Shown: positions 14,768 to 23,459, counted from the stretch's first letter. The stretch is DNA of 31,781 nt from an uncultured Eubacteriales bacterium (GCA_900552725.1 USAT01000010.1:1-31781), one strand, 5' to 3'. A program made the numbers and translations. The notes: a model not told the origin generated them from the letters alone.

Positions 14768-15958
14768 ATGGATATTTTTGAAAAATGCTATGCACCGTCC
14801 CTGGCCGGCGAGTTGAAGGAAAAGGGTGTGTATCCCTATTTCCACGCCCTGCAGTCCCGGCAGGATGTGGAGGTCACCATGGAGGGCAAGCGCCGCATCA
14901 TGCTGGGCTCCAACAACTACCTGGGCCTGACCATCCAGCCGGAGGTCGTCGAGGCCGGTGTGAAGGCCTTGGAGCAGTACGGCACCGGCTGCTCCGGCTC
15001 CCGCTTCCTCAACGGCACGCTGGAGCTGCATCTGGAGCTGGAGGCGGAGCTGGCCAAGTTCCTGCGGAAGGACGGCATTGTCACCTTCGGCACCGGCTTC
15101 CAGTCCAACGTGGGCATCATCTCCGCCCTGGTGGACCGCCACGACTATGTGATCTGCGACAAGGAGAACCACGCCAGCATCTACGCCGGGTGCCAGATGA
15201 GCTACGGTAAGATGCTGCGCTACCGCCACAACGACATGGCGGAGCTGGAGCGCATCCTGCAGAAGATCGACGGCAAGAACGGCGTGCTGATCGTCACCGA
15301 CGGCGTGTTCTCCATGGGCGGCGACATCGCCAAGCTGCCGGAGATCTGCGCCCTGGCCAGGAAGTACGGCGCCCGCGTCATGGTGGACGACGCCCACGGC
15401 CTGGGCGTGCTGGGCGAGGGCGGCCGCGGCACCGCCAGCTATTTTGGCCTGGAGGATCAGGTGGACATCTACATGGGCACCTTCTCCAAGTCCCTGGCGT
15501 CCCTGGGCGGCTATATGGCGGCCTCTGCCGAGGTGGCGGAGTTTGTGCGCCACGCCTCCCGTCCCTTCATCTTCTCCGCCTCCATCCCGCCCGCCAACTG
15601 CGCCACGGCGCTGGCTGCCCTGCGGTATCTGGAGGCACACCCCCGGCTGCCGGAGCGTCTGCGGGATCTGAGCCTGTACGCCCGCAAGGGCTTCACCGAC
15701 CGGGGCCTCAAGATCCGGGAGAGCGCCCTGGAAGCCCCCACCCCCATCATCCCCCTGTACACCTACGAGACCTATTGGACGCTGGAGGCCGCGGCGGAGA
15801 TCTACGACCGGGGCGTGTATGTGAACCCCACGCTGCCCCCCGCCACGCCGGAGGGCGAGGCTCTGCTGCGCACCAGCTACATGGCCACCCATACCGAGGC
15901 GCTGCTGGACGAGGCCATGGATATCATTGCGGACGTGATGGTGAAGCGCCATGGATAA
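14768..15958 (+). CDS. Serine palmitoyltransferase-like alpha-oxoamine synthase
   Basis: A 396-residue PLP enzyme of fold type I that joins an acyl-CoA or acyl-ACP to an amino acid with loss of CO2. The PLP lysine is Lys241 in GTFSKSLASLGGY and the stacking/aspartate site is VDDAHGLG (His210). The start GVYPYFHAL, YGTGCSGSRFLNGTL and the end YVNPTLPPATPEGEALLRTS follow bacterial serine palmitoyltransferases (Bacteroides type). They fit less well with BioF (GTFGKA) or Kbl (GTLGKA). The start at 14768 has AAGGAGG just upstream; an in-frame ATG at 14750 does not. It overlaps the SDR reductase gene by eight bases. Together they could make a sphingoid-type amino alcohol. Substrate chain and amino acid are not shown by sequence. 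Confidence 0.8.
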   Translation: MDIFEKCYAPSLAGELKEKGVYPYFHALQSRQDVEVTMEGKRRIMLGSNNYLGLTIQPEVVEAGVKALEQYGTGCSGSRFLNGTLELHLELEAELAKFLRKDGIVTFGTGFQSNVGIISALVDRHDYVICDKENHASIYAGCQMSYGKMLRYRHNDMAELERILQKIDGKNGVLIVTDGVFSMGGDIAKLPEICALARKYGARVMVDDAHGLGVLGEGGRGTASYFGLEDQVDIYMGTFSKSLASLGGYMAASAEVAEFVRHASRPFIFSASIPPANCATALAALRYLEAHPRLPERLRDLSLYARKGFTDRGLKIRESALEAPTPIIPLYTYETYWTLEAAAEIYDRGVYVNPTLPPATPEGEALLRTSYMATHTEALLDEAMDIIADVMVKRHG

Positions 15959-16748
15959 AAAAGTCGCTATCGTCACCGGAGGCACCTCCGGGATCGGCCG
16001 CGCCACGGCGCTGGCCCTGCGGGAGGGCGGCTGGACCGTCTATGAGCTGAGCCGCCGGGCGGAAGGCATGCCGGACATCCCCCACATCGTGGCGGACATC
16101 ACCAGGGAGGAGACGCTGCGCGCCGCCGTGGATCAGGTGATGGCGGCGGAGGGCCGCATCGACCTGGTGGTGAACAACGCGGGCTTCGGTATCTCCGGCG
16201 CCATCGAGTTCACCGACACCCAGGAGGCCCAGCGGCTGTTCGACACCCTGTTTTTCGGCATGGTGCGGATGAACCGCTGCGTGATCCCCATCCTGCGGCA
16301 GCAGGGAAGGGGCCGCATCGTCAACATCAGCAGTGTGGCCGCCCCAGTGCCCATCCCCTTCCAGGCGTATTACAGCGCCGGAAAGGCCGCCATCAACGCC
16401 TATACCATGGCCCTGGCCAACGAGCTGCGGCCCTTCGGCGTCACCGTGTGCGCCGTCATGCCGGGGGATATCAGAACCGGCTTCACCGCCGCCCGAGAGA
16501 AGATCATCGACGGCGATGAGATCTATCAGGGCCGCATCGGCCGCAGCGTGAAGCGGATGGAGCATGACGAGCAGACCGGCATGGATCCCGCCAAGGTGGG
16601 CCGCTACATCGCCGCCGTGGCAAGCCGCCAGGGCAATCACCACCCTCTGTACGCCACCCGCATCGACTATAAATTCTTCGTTTTCCTGACGAAGGTGCTG
16701 CCTGCCCGGTTTCTGAACTGGCTGATCTATCAGCTCTACGGAAAGTAA
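15951..16748 (+). CDS. Short-chain dehydrogenase/reductase (3-ketosphinganine-reductase-like)
   Basis: A 265-residue classical SDR with TGGTSGIG (residues 9-16), NNAG, the catalytic serine in NISSVAA, and YYSAGK (Tyr-x-x-x-Lys). The VVNNAGFGISGAIEF stretch and the hydrophobic C-terminus (FVFLTKVLPARFLNWLIYQ) fit lipid-acting SDRs, including 3-ketosphinganine reductases. Translational coupling to the SPT-like gene suggests it reduces that enzyme's beta-keto product. A good terminator follows. Cofactor and substrate are inferred. Confidence 0.8.
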   Translation: MDKKVAIVTGGTSGIGRATALALREGGWTVYELSRRAEGMPDIPHIVADITREETLRAAVDQVMAAEGRIDLVVNNAGFGISGAIEFTDTQEAQRLFDTLFFGMVRMNRCVIPILRQQGRGRIVNISSVAAPVPIPFQAYYSAGKAAINAYTMALANELRPFGVTVCAVMPGDIRTGFTAAREKIIDGDEIYQGRIGRSVKRMEHDEQTGMDPAKVGRYIAAVASRQGNHHPLYATRIDYKFFVFLTKVLPARFLNWLIYQLYGK

Positions 16749-16760
16749 GCGATACATACG

Positions 16761-16790
16761 AAAAACACCGCCCATCCGGGCGGTGTTTTT
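16761..16790. terminator. Terminator of the SPT-SDR operon
   Basis: A perfect 13-bp stem (16761-16773 with 16778-16790), with runs of A and T at both ends, so it can act in both directions. Confidence 0.9.
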
Positions 16791-16799
16791 AATTGTAAA

Positions 16800-17054
16800 T
16801 GGTTGTTTATTTATAGAAAAGCCTGCTTTATGGCTTAAAAAAGCTTCGCAGAATTCGCCGCCGCAGCGGCGAACCTGTTTGATCGTTTTTTGCCGCAGTA
16901 TGTATGTGGCAAAAAACACTTTGCGCGGAGAGCGTGTTCATTCGCACACAAAGTGGGCGAATGAATGCGGGGCGGAGTGAATCCTATCCAGACAAAAAAG
17001 CATAGCTTTTTTGTCAAGCTGCAAGGAAGCCGCCCCTTGGGGCGGCTTCCTTGC
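16800..17054. other. Gene-free stretch packed with stem-loops, ending in the proC terminator
   Basis: No gene. At least four perfect stems are visible: TTCGCCGC-CGCA-GCGGCGAA (16854-16873), GTTTTTTGCC with GGCAAAAAAC (16885-16917), GACAAAAAAGC with GCTTTTTTGTC (16991-17015), and a 14-16-bp stem at 17021-17054. The last two terminate proC (minus). The first two have no obvious task. Confidence 0.6.
16991..17054 (-). terminator. Double terminator of proC
   Basis: A very stable hairpin (17021-17036 with 17039-17054) comes first on the minus strand, directly after the stop. A second hairpin (16991-17001 with 17005-17015) follows, and its right arm contains a T6 run. Confidence 0.8.
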
Positions 17055-17058
17055 AAGA

Positions 17059-17859
17059 TTATAGCGCCTTCGTCCGCTCATAGGCGGCGATGACGGCGTC
17101 CATGGCGGCGGCTCGAAAGCCATGCTCCTCCAGTGCCCGGACGCCCGCAATGGTGGTGCCGCCGGGGGAGCAGACAGCATCCTTCAGTGCGCCGGTGTGA
17201 TCATCGGAGGCCAGCGCCAGCTTCGCCGCGCCCAGCAGCATCTGGGCGGCGTAGCGCTGGGCCTTGGCACGGGGCAGGCCCGCGTATACCGCGCCGTCCG
17301 CCAGCCCCTCCAGGAACAGATAAGCGAACGCCCCGCCGCAGCCGGCCACGGCGCTGCCCGCGTCCATCAGCTTTTCCTCCAGCTCCTCCAGCAGGCCGGA
17401 GCAGTGCAGCAGGGAGACAAAGCCCTCCCGCTGGGCCTCCGTCACGTTGTCGGAGCAGCAGTACATGGTGACGCCCTCGCCCACCGCCACGGCGGTGTTG
17501 GGCATGATGCGGATGACGGGATAGTCGCCGCCCGCCATCTCCCGGATGCGCTGGATGGTCAGGCCCGCCGCCATGCTCAGCAGCACGAAGGGGGTGGTGC
17601 GCTCCTTCAGGGCGGGCGCGATCTCCGCAAGCATCCCGGCCATCATCTGGGGCTTGACCCCCAGCAGGATGTAGTCGCACTCACGGGCGACGGTCAGGTT
17701 ATCCGCCACGGAGGCGCCGATCTCGTCGGCCAGCCGCGCGGCCTTTTCCGGTGTCCGGTTGGCCAGCACGATGCTGCTGCTGCGCACCTCCACCGTTTTG
17801 GCGGCGGCACGGGCCAGCGCGCCGCCCATATTGCCGGTGCCAATGAATCCGTAGGTCAT
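17059..17859 (-). CDS. proC: Pyrroline-5-carboxylate reductase
   Basis: A 266-residue enzyme that makes proline from pyrroline-5-carboxylate with NAD(P)H in the cytosol. It has the N-terminal dinucleotide motif FIGTGNMGGAL, then LGVKPQ, the RIMPNTA segment of the family, and the C-terminal signature DAVCSPGGTTIAGV. Length is typical. It is a single-gene unit: double hairpins follow it and the next upstream gene is a different operon. ProA and ProB are not in the window. Confidence 0.96.
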   Translation of the reverse strand: MTYGFIGTGNMGGALARAAAKTVEVRSSSIVLANRTPEKAARLADEIGASVADNLTVARECDYILLGVKPQMMAGMLAEIAPALKERTTPFVLLSMAAGLTIQRIREMAGGDYPVIRIMPNTAVAVGEGVTMYCCSDNVTEAQREGFVSLLHCSGLLEELEEKLMDAGSAVAGCGGAFAYLFLEGLADGAVYAGLPRAKAQRYAAQMLLGAAKLALASDDHTGALKDAVCSPGGTTIAGVRALEEHGFRAAAMDAVIAAYERTKAL

Positions 17860-17905
17860 AAATACCCCTCTTTTCTATAAGTAAATAATTGTTTTGTAAG
17901 CACGA

Positions 17906-18580
17906 TCACATAAAACGACACAGTAAAATGGGCAGCAGGATCGCCGGGACCATGTTCAGGATCCGCAGCTTGGTGATGCCCAGCAGGTTCAGGCTGATGC
18001 CCACGATCAGCAGGGAGCCCACGAAGGTGATCTCGTTGACCACCGCCTCGCCCAGATAGGGCGCCACCACCGAGGCCAGCAGGGCGATGGAGCCCTCTAC
18101 CGCGAAGACCATCAGGCCGGACAGGGCCACGCCCAGTCCCAGGGTGGAGGCGAACACGATCGACGCCACGCCGTCGATGACCGATTTGGAGAACAGCAGG
18201 TCGTGCTGGTGCTGCAGGCCGCTCTGCAGCGGGCCCATAACGGCCAGCGCGCCGATGGCGAACACCAGTGAGCCGGTGACGAACCCCTCGGTGACGCGGC
18301 TGCCGGAGAACCGCTTCTGCAGATTCTCGCCCAGCTTATTGACGGCGGCGTCGATGTTCAGCAGCTCACCGATGATGGTGCCGATGACCATGGAGATGAT
18401 GGGGATCAGGGCGTTGCTGCTTTTCAGCAGGCCCGGCACCGCGATGCCGATGGTCATCAGCGACAGCGCCGCCATCACGGAAGTCCGCAGCCGCTCCGGC
18501 AGCAGCTTTCCGGCGAACATGCCCACCAGGCCGCCCACCACGATGGCGCCGCCGTTGACAAGAGAACCCAATAGGATCAT
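17906..18580 (-). CDS. DUF554 membrane protein
   Basis: A 224-residue protein with about seven hydrophobic segments, starting MILLGSLVNGGAIVVGG and containing LMTIGIAVPGL, SMVIGTIIGELLNID and GSLVFAIGALAVMGPLQ. This is the DUF554 family of putative transporters (YdfK/YqgA-like), with no proven substrate. The frame is open much further upstream, but this lies in the other frame of tcdA. The start at 18580 shares an ATGA overlap with the tcdA stop, so the two are coupled. Confidence 0.92.
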   Translation of the reverse strand: MILLGSLVNGGAIVVGGLVGMFAGKLLPERLRTSVMAALSLMTIGIAVPGLLKSSNALIPIISMVIGTIIGELLNIDAAVNKLGENLQKRFSGSRVTEGFVTGSLVFAIGALAVMGPLQSGLQHQHDLLFSKSVIDGVASIVFASTLGLGVALSGLMVFAVEGSIALLASVVAPYLGEAVVNEITFVGSLLIVGISLNLLGITKLRILNMVPAILLPILLCRFM

Positions 18581-19305
18581 GGGATCAGCCCTCCTTCGTT
18601 CAATAGATCCTGTACCACCGTGCCCGCCATCAGCAGGCCCGCCACGGAGGGCACCCACGATACGCTGGCGGGGACGCTGCGCCGTCCCGGAGGCGGCGTC
18701 TCCAACTGCTGTGTCTCGCCGGGCTGCTCGGGGCTGAACACCACCTTCAGGTGGTGGATGTCCCGGGCGCGCAGCTCCTTGCGCATGACGCGGGCCAGGG
18801 GACAGCCGGAGGTCCTGGCGATGTCGGTGATGGTCAGCAGCTCCGGGTGCAGCTTGTTGCCGGTGCCCAGGGCCGTCAGAATGGGGATGCGCCGCTGCCG
18901 CGCCTGTCCGATCAGATCCAGCTTGCAGCTCACCAGGTCGATGGCATCCACGATGTAGTCGTACCGGGCGGCGAAAAAGTCCTCCCGGTGAGCGGCGTCG
19001 TAGATACCCACGATGGGGTGCACCACCGTGTCGGGACAGATATCCCGGCAGCGGGCGGCGGCGGCCTCCGCCTTGGAAAGGCCCACAGTGGAGTGAAGAG
19101 CGTAGAGCTGGCGGTTGATGTTGGTGACGGACACGGTGTCGCCGTCGATGAGGGTCAGCTCCCCCACACCGGCGCGGCACAGGGCCTCCGTCACATAGCT
19201 GCCTACGCCGCCCAGGCCGAACACCGCCACATGGCTGCGCCGCAGTTTATCCAGAGCCTCACCGCCCAAGATCATTTCCGTTCTCAAAAATTCTTCACGT
19301 CTCAT
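18577..19305 (-). CDS. tcdA: tRNA threonylcarbamoyladenosine dehydratase
   Basis: A 242-residue ThiF/MoeB/HesA-superfamily protein. It has the Rossmann motif FGLGGVGSYVTEAL, LIDGDTVSVTNINRQ with the conserved arginine, and DAIDLVSCKLDLI. TcdA cyclises t6A to ct6A at position 37 of ANN-decoding tRNAs, using ATP. The start at 19305 (MRREEFLRTEMILGG) matches the family; the frame runs on to 19353, but that extension lies in a hairpin. Cotranscribed with DUF554. Confidence 0.92.
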   Translation of the reverse strand: MRREEFLRTEMILGGEALDKLRRSHVAVFGLGGVGSYVTEALCRAGVGELTLIDGDTVSVTNINRQLYALHSTVGLSKAEAAAARCRDICPDTVVHPIVGIYDAAHREDFFAARYDYIVDAIDLVSCKLDLIGQARQRRIPILTALGTGNKLHPELLTITDIARTSGCPLARVMRKELRARDIHHLKVVFSPEQPGETQQLETPPPGRRSVPASVSWVPSVAGLLMAGTVVQDLLNEGGLIP

Positions 19306-19325
19306 TTTATTGCGGCATAATCGCG

Positions 19326-19351
19326 GAAGGACCGGCGTATGCCGGTCCTTC
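19326..19351. terminator. Hairpin between the parvulin gene and tcdA
   Basis: A perfect 11-bp stem (19326-19336 with 19341-19351) and GTAT loop. There is no T-run on the minus side, so termination may be partial. Confidence 0.5.
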
Positions 19352-19373
19352 ACAATGGTTGAATAAGCGTCTC

Positions 19374-20945
19374 TTAATAGCCCACGTACTGCATGCCGGA
19401 GCCATCGGTGATGGTCTCGGCGGTGCTCTGCTCGGCCAGCCAGGTGTCGTACGCCTCGTTCTTCAGCGTGTTGGTGGCCTGCACCTTCCAGTAGGGATCG
19501 CCGAAGCTGTCCAGATACATGACGTGGCTACCGTAGCTGCTGTCGATCACACCGGCGTCGCCCTCCTTACGGCCATCGGCGAAGCACCAATCCAGGAACT
19601 CCTGCACGAAGCTGGTGGACTTGGTGATGCCCTCGTACAGGCCTCCGTTGGCGGTGCTGCCGGTATCGGCGGACAGCTCGGTGGCCATCTGGGCGAACAG
19701 CTCTGCGGTGGCACCGTCATCCTGCCACTTCTTCAGGGCATCCTCGGCGTCGTTGTGGGCGGTCTCCTTCAGCGCGGCCAGATCGGCCTCATAGGTCTCG
19801 GACGTGCTGTCCAGCGTGGAATCGTCCACCCGGAAGAGGATGTGACGGGCGTTGACCACGTTGTAGTCCTGACGGGCGCGGCTGTGGAACAACACAAAAT
19901 AGATGGTGGAATCGGTGGTGACCGTATTGGTGTCACCGGCAGCGCGGTCGGCGTCAAACACCCAGTTCATCAGGTCGGTGTCGGCATAGGAACCCTCCTC
20001 CTGATGGGTATAGGTGGCGATATCTTCGTAATCGGCGGCGATGGCGTCCAGGGTCTCACCGGCGGCGTAACGCTCGGCAGCGGCAGCGGCGGCATCCTCG
20101 GCGGCATTCTTGGCGGCGGCGGTCTCCTCATCGGTGGGCTCCACGGTGTTGCCGTCGGCATCCTTGGTGCTGTCGGCGGTGGCCTTGAAGGAGATGTACT
20201 CATAGTCGGCCACGTCGAAGCTGTTCTTGTCCGCTTCATAGCAGGCTTCCAGCTCATCGTCGGTGTAGCTCAGGCTGTCCACATACTCCTCCTGATAGTG
20301 GGAGGCCAGCGCAGTCATCTCATACATTTCCTTGAAGGTGCTGACGGTCATGTTGGAGCCGTACACCAGCTTCAGGTAAGCGGCAAAGGTATAGCCCTGC
20401 TGCTTGGCGTAGGTGGTGATGCTGTCGATATCGGCCTGCAGCTCCTCCTGCATGTGGTCATCGAAGGTAGCGCCTTCGGCCTTGGCCTTCTCGCTGAGCA
20501 GATAGCTCTGGGCCAGATTCTTCTTGGCGGTGTCCTTCAGGAAGGCGTCCCAGGTCATGTCCTCCTCGGAGGTGACGCCCAACAGCATCTTGGCCATGGC
20601 GTTCAGATTCTGGCTCTTCATGGAGCTGCTGCTGTCCAGACCCATATAGCTGGAATAGCTGGAGTTTCTGACGTTGTTCAGGGCGTTATAGTAAAAGTAA
20701 TCCACCTCGGCGGCGGTGAAGTTCTTGCCGTCTACTGTCACGGCGGTGGCGCCCCGCTGGAAAATGCCGGAGTTGTACAGCAACACCACGGCGGCCACGA
20801 TGACAAACAGGACGGCTACGCCGCCGTAGATCAGCTTGTTCTTTTTCCGCTCGGCAGCTTCCTTCTGCTCCCGCTCTACGCGAGGATCGACATGACCCTG
20901 AGCAGCCAGCTCCTGGCGGTTTTTCTTTTCTCTGGATGCACTCAT
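19374..20945 (-). CDS. Membrane-anchored SurA/PrsA-like peptidyl-prolyl isomerase
   Basis: A 523-residue extracytoplasmic foldase. The charged N-terminus (residues 1-43) precedes one membrane helix (about 44-66, YGGVAVLFVIVAAVVLLYN). A SurA N-terminal-like chaperone region follows, then an alanine/glutamate-rich insert, a region with NARHILFRVDDS (the parvulin signature HILF) and GGLYEGITKSTSFVQEFLD. It would help exported proteins fold on the outer membrane face. The start at 20945 is chosen over an upstream ATG at 21035 because the promoter lies there. A large plus-strand frame over this gene is a shadow. Confidence 0.88.
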   Translation of the reverse strand: MSASREKKNRQELAAQGHVDPRVEREQKEAAERKKNKLIYGGVAVLFVIVAAVVLLYNSGIFQRGATAVTVDGKNFTAAEVDYFYYNALNNVRNSSYSSYMGLDSSSSMKSQNLNAMAKMLLGVTSEEDMTWDAFLKDTAKKNLAQSYLLSEKAKAEGATFDDHMQEELQADIDSITTYAKQQGYTFAAYLKLVYGSNMTVSTFKEMYEMTALASHYQEEYVDSLSYTDDELEACYEADKNSFDVADYEYISFKATADSTKDADGNTVEPTDEETAAAKNAAEDAAAAAAERYAAGETLDAIAADYEDIATYTHQEEGSYADTDLMNWVFDADRAAGDTNTVTTDSTIYFVLFHSRARQDYNVVNARHILFRVDDSTLDSTSETYEADLAALKETAHNDAEDALKKWQDDGATAELFAQMATELSADTGSTANGGLYEGITKSTSFVQEFLDWCFADGRKEGDAGVIDSSYGSHVMYLDSFGDPYWKVQATNTLKNEAYDTWLAEQSTAETITDGSGMQYVGY

Positions 20946-21006
20946 TTGTTTTTCAGTCCTCTCAAGTGATAGGCGCAATACGCCCTTGGTCGTAAAATAC
21001 CTACCT

Positions 21007-21035
21007 ATTATACCGTAGTTTTGCCGAATGTGCAA
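21007..21035 (-). promoter_or_regulatory. Promoter of the parvulin gene
   Basis: TTGCAC (21030-21035), 17 bases, TATAAT (21007-21012) on the minus strand, about 62 bases before the start. Confidence 0.75.
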
Positions 21036-21085
21036 GTATTATATTTCGAAAGGCAGAAAATGGGTATTTCACGGGTTTTTCACCG

Positions 21086-21835
21086 TTATAGCGCTTCAAA
21101 ATGATACCGGGGCTTGCCCAGGCTCTTTTTGCCATACTCGATGGCCGCGGCGGGGCAATAGCAGATGCAGGCCATGCAGTGGGTGCAGCTTCCGCCCCAG
21201 ACGGGTCGTCCGTTTTGCAGGGTGATGTTGTTGGTGGGGCAGCGGGCTGCGCACTGGCCGCAGCCCACGCAGGCGTCCGATACGGTGAAGGCCTCCGCCT
21301 TCACGAAGCAGGAATAGAAGATAGGATTCACCGGGCCGCTCATGAAGCGGTCATAGAGGTTATCGCGGGTGGGCGGAAATGCTGTCCCCGCCCGGACGGC
21401 GGCGATGGCCCGGTCAATATCCGGCTCTGCCCTGGCCACGATCTGCCGGGCCTCCTCCGCCTGTGGCGCGTTGAACATGGCGATGTAGTTCTCCGGCATG
21501 ATGATCTGCGCCGTGCCCATGCAGGTCAGGTGCTTTTCCTGACAGAGTGCGCGGTTGTACTTGTCGGCGCTGCCGATCTCGCTGCCGCAGGTCATAACGA
21601 ACCACGCCTGCGCTGTGCCGGTCAGCGCCGTGCGCAGCAGCCAGTCCTGGACGATCCGGGGGATACGCCAGGCGTAGGTGGGCGTGACGATGATGAGCCG
21701 CGCACCGGTCTCCACCGGGGCGGTGTCGCCCGCCTTGATGCGGTCATTCATATTGCAGAGCGGCTCGTGCAGGGCGTCCGCCATGCGCCGGGCCACATAT
21801 CTGCTGTTGCCGGTGCCGGAAAAATACAGGATCAT
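21086..21835 (-). CDS. EFR1-family flavodoxin-ferredoxin
   Basis: A 249-residue electron carrier. The N-terminal flavodoxin half begins MILYFSGTGNSRYVARRMAD, with the FMN phosphate loop SGTGNS, and has VTPTYAWRIPRIV. The C-terminal half holds two 4Fe-4S sites, CVGCGQCAARCP and CTHCMACICYCP. This combination defines EFR1 proteins of anaerobic Firmicutes, which are thought to pass electrons between flavin and iron-sulfur centres. Its partner is unknown. It shares ATGA with the deformylase gene and is cotranscribed. A second EFR1, only its first half, is at 28536. Confidence 0.93.
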   Translation of the reverse strand: MILYFSGTGNSRYVARRMADALHEPLCNMNDRIKAGDTAPVETGARLIIVTPTYAWRIPRIVQDWLLRTALTGTAQAWFVMTCGSEIGSADKYNRALCQEKHLTCMGTAQIIMPENYIAMFNAPQAEEARQIVARAEPDIDRAIAAVRAGTAFPPTRDNLYDRFMSGPVNPIFYSCFVKAEAFTVSDACVGCGQCAARCPTNNITLQNGRPVWGGSCTHCMACICYCPAAAIEYGKKSLGKPRYHFEAL

Positions 21836-22242
21836 ATCAATACCCCCTCACAGTGGTCGATCTCGTGCTGGATGATCTCCGCCGTCCAGCCGGTAAAGGT
21901 CTTGCGCCGTGTCTGGAGCTTCTCGTTCTGCCACTGTACCTTGATGGTCTGGAACCGCTTCACCTTCCGGCGGCCGGTGAGCGACAGGCAGCCCTCCTCG
22001 GCCTCATAGGGGCCGTCGTGCTTCACGATAACGGGGTTGAACATGACCTGATACTTCCCGTCATCGTCAAAGACGATGATGCGCTTGTTGACGCCGATCA
22101 TGTTGGCGGCCATGCCTACGCAGCCCTCCCTGTGGGCGGCCAGCGTGTCCAGCAGATCCTGTGCCGTGTCGAGATCCTCCGCTGTGGCGGTCTCGGCCTT
22201 CTGGGCCAGAAATGCCTCGTCCTTACAGATATCACGGATCAT
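21832..22242 (-). CDS. def: Peptide deformylase with altered motif I
   Basis: A 136-residue deformylase that removes the formyl group from new proteins. Motif II is EEGCLSL (metal cysteine) and motif III QHEIDH (two histidines and the glutamate). Motif I reads CVGMAANMIG where GxGxAAxQ is usual: the oxyanion glutamine is methionine and the first glycine is cysteine. The length is short. Such variants are common in gut Clostridia alongside a standard copy, so this may be a specialised enzyme. Coupled to the EFR1 gene. Confidence 0.88.
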   Translation of the reverse strand: MIRDICKDEAFLAQKAETATAEDLDTAQDLLDTLAAHREGCVGMAANMIGVNKRIIVFDDDGKYQVMFNPVIVKHDGPYEAEEGCLSLTGRRKVKRFQTIKVQWQNEKLQTRRKTFTGWTAEIIQHEIDHCEGVLI

Positions 22243-22376
22243 ATGTCATCCTCCCGCATGGTGTTTTTCTTCGGCGCACAGCCGACGCTTTATGCTATTA
22301 TGATACCGCTGCCGAAGGGAAAAAGCAACCTTCCGGGCGGAGATCACGGAGGATTCCTGCTTGGAGGCACAAATCC

Positions 22377-22405
22377 TTGCCGCCGGACGGTACTTTTGCT
22401 ATAAT
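22377..22405 (+). promoter_or_regulatory. Promoter of the DUF6709 gene
   Basis: TTGCCG (22377-22382), 17 bases, TATAAT (22400-22405). GGGGAG precedes the ATG at 22442. Confidence 0.65.
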
Positions 22406-22441
22406 ATGAACTGTGTAAAGAACCGGAAGGGGAGAACGATC

Positions 22442-23459
22442 ATGGAAATGCGGCGCTATATCAGGCACTCCAACGGCTGGTGGTGGCTTGCCGCCGTGTG
22501 TATGGCCATCGCCGTATGCTGCGCGGTAAAGGCCGCGCAGGTGCAGAAGGACAGGGAAGCGATGGCCCCGGCGCCGCTGGTGGTGGGCGAAGAGCGGGCG
22601 GGGGATTACCGCTATATTGACGCGGTGTACATGACCGACTGGGTCTATCGGGTGACGGACAGAAGCGGCCGGAAGAAGACTTTTTTACTTCGCCGGGGAT
22701 GCTGACGGCTACGTCTATCTGGTGCGGCTGGGCGACGGGCAGTACGCGGCATTTGCGGCTATGCCGGACGAATTGCCGGTTCGCCTGGCGGGCGTGCTCT
22801 GCACCGTGCCGAAGGCATATCTTCCCGATCTTGCGGAGGTCGACGGCTCCACTGTCGAGGAGTATGTGGATTACTACGGCGACTACTACATCGACGCCGC
22901 CATGACGCCTGCCGACCTGAATAACGGCTTCCGGACAGGCGCCGTGTCGGCTTTTGCTGTCGGAGTGATCCTCCTGCTCCAGAGCGCTGTATTTTCCGTG
23001 CAGTTCAGGAAGGAACTGCGGCGACTGGAAGAGAGGGGACTGCTGGAGCGGGCGGAGTACGCGTTCCAAAACGCCCGGGGCGACCTCTACGGGAATGTGC
23101 GGCTCAGTGATACGTTCATTTACGGCAGACACGCCGCGCTGGCGCGGCCCCTGACGGATGTGCTGTGGGTCTATTGGCATGAGAAGACCGGCGCGGTGGA
23201 TGTGCATCTGCTGACCGCCGATGGCCGCGACTGCATGCTGCGGCTGTCCGGCCAGACGGCCCGCCGCAATGCGGAGGAGATCCTGCAGGCGGTGGCTGCG
23301 CGCAATTCCGGCGTGCTGGTGGGCCGGACGCGGGAAAATGGCCTGCGCTACGACCGGCAGGTGCCCCGCATCAGGCAGCAGCGCGTTCGCCGGATCGTGC
23401 TCTGGGCCGTATGGCTGGCGGCGGCTGCCGCGGCCTTTGCGGTCTTGGCCCTCACCTGA
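22442..23459 (+). pseudogene. DUF6709-like membrane protein split by a frameshift in T6
   Basis: The first frame starts MEMRRYIRHSNGWWWLAAVC with a membrane helix and runs to RSGRKKTF, where it ends early. The second frame continues at once with YFAGDADGYVYLVRLGDGQY, then a second membrane helix (AVSAFAVGVILLLQSAVFS), a YGRHAALARP region and a C-terminal membrane helix. The join falls on a T6 run at 22681-22686; five T residues would restore one frame of about 338 residues. The rest shows no decay and the promoter is good. This could be a sequencing error, a recent mutation or slippage control. The function of the family is unknown to me. Confidence 0.7.

Noticed and set aside
13572..14816. 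Long plus-strand open frame over spoIVB
   Set aside because: Antisense of spoIVB continuing through its promoter region; no domain or ribosome-binding site.
14522..16006. Long minus-strand open frame over the SPT-like gene
   Set aside because: Shadow of the SPT-like gene with low-complexity composition; its start would lie in the SDR gene.
17906..19180. Extended DUF554 frame reaching across tcdA
   Set aside because: The extra N-terminal part is tcdA in another frame (arginine/proline-rich); the family start and ATGA coupling place the start at 18580.
19359..20969. Long plus-strand open frame, glycine/valine/histidine-rich
   Set aside because: It is the antisense of the parvulin-like gene; its composition is the mirror of G+C-rich coding and it has no domain.
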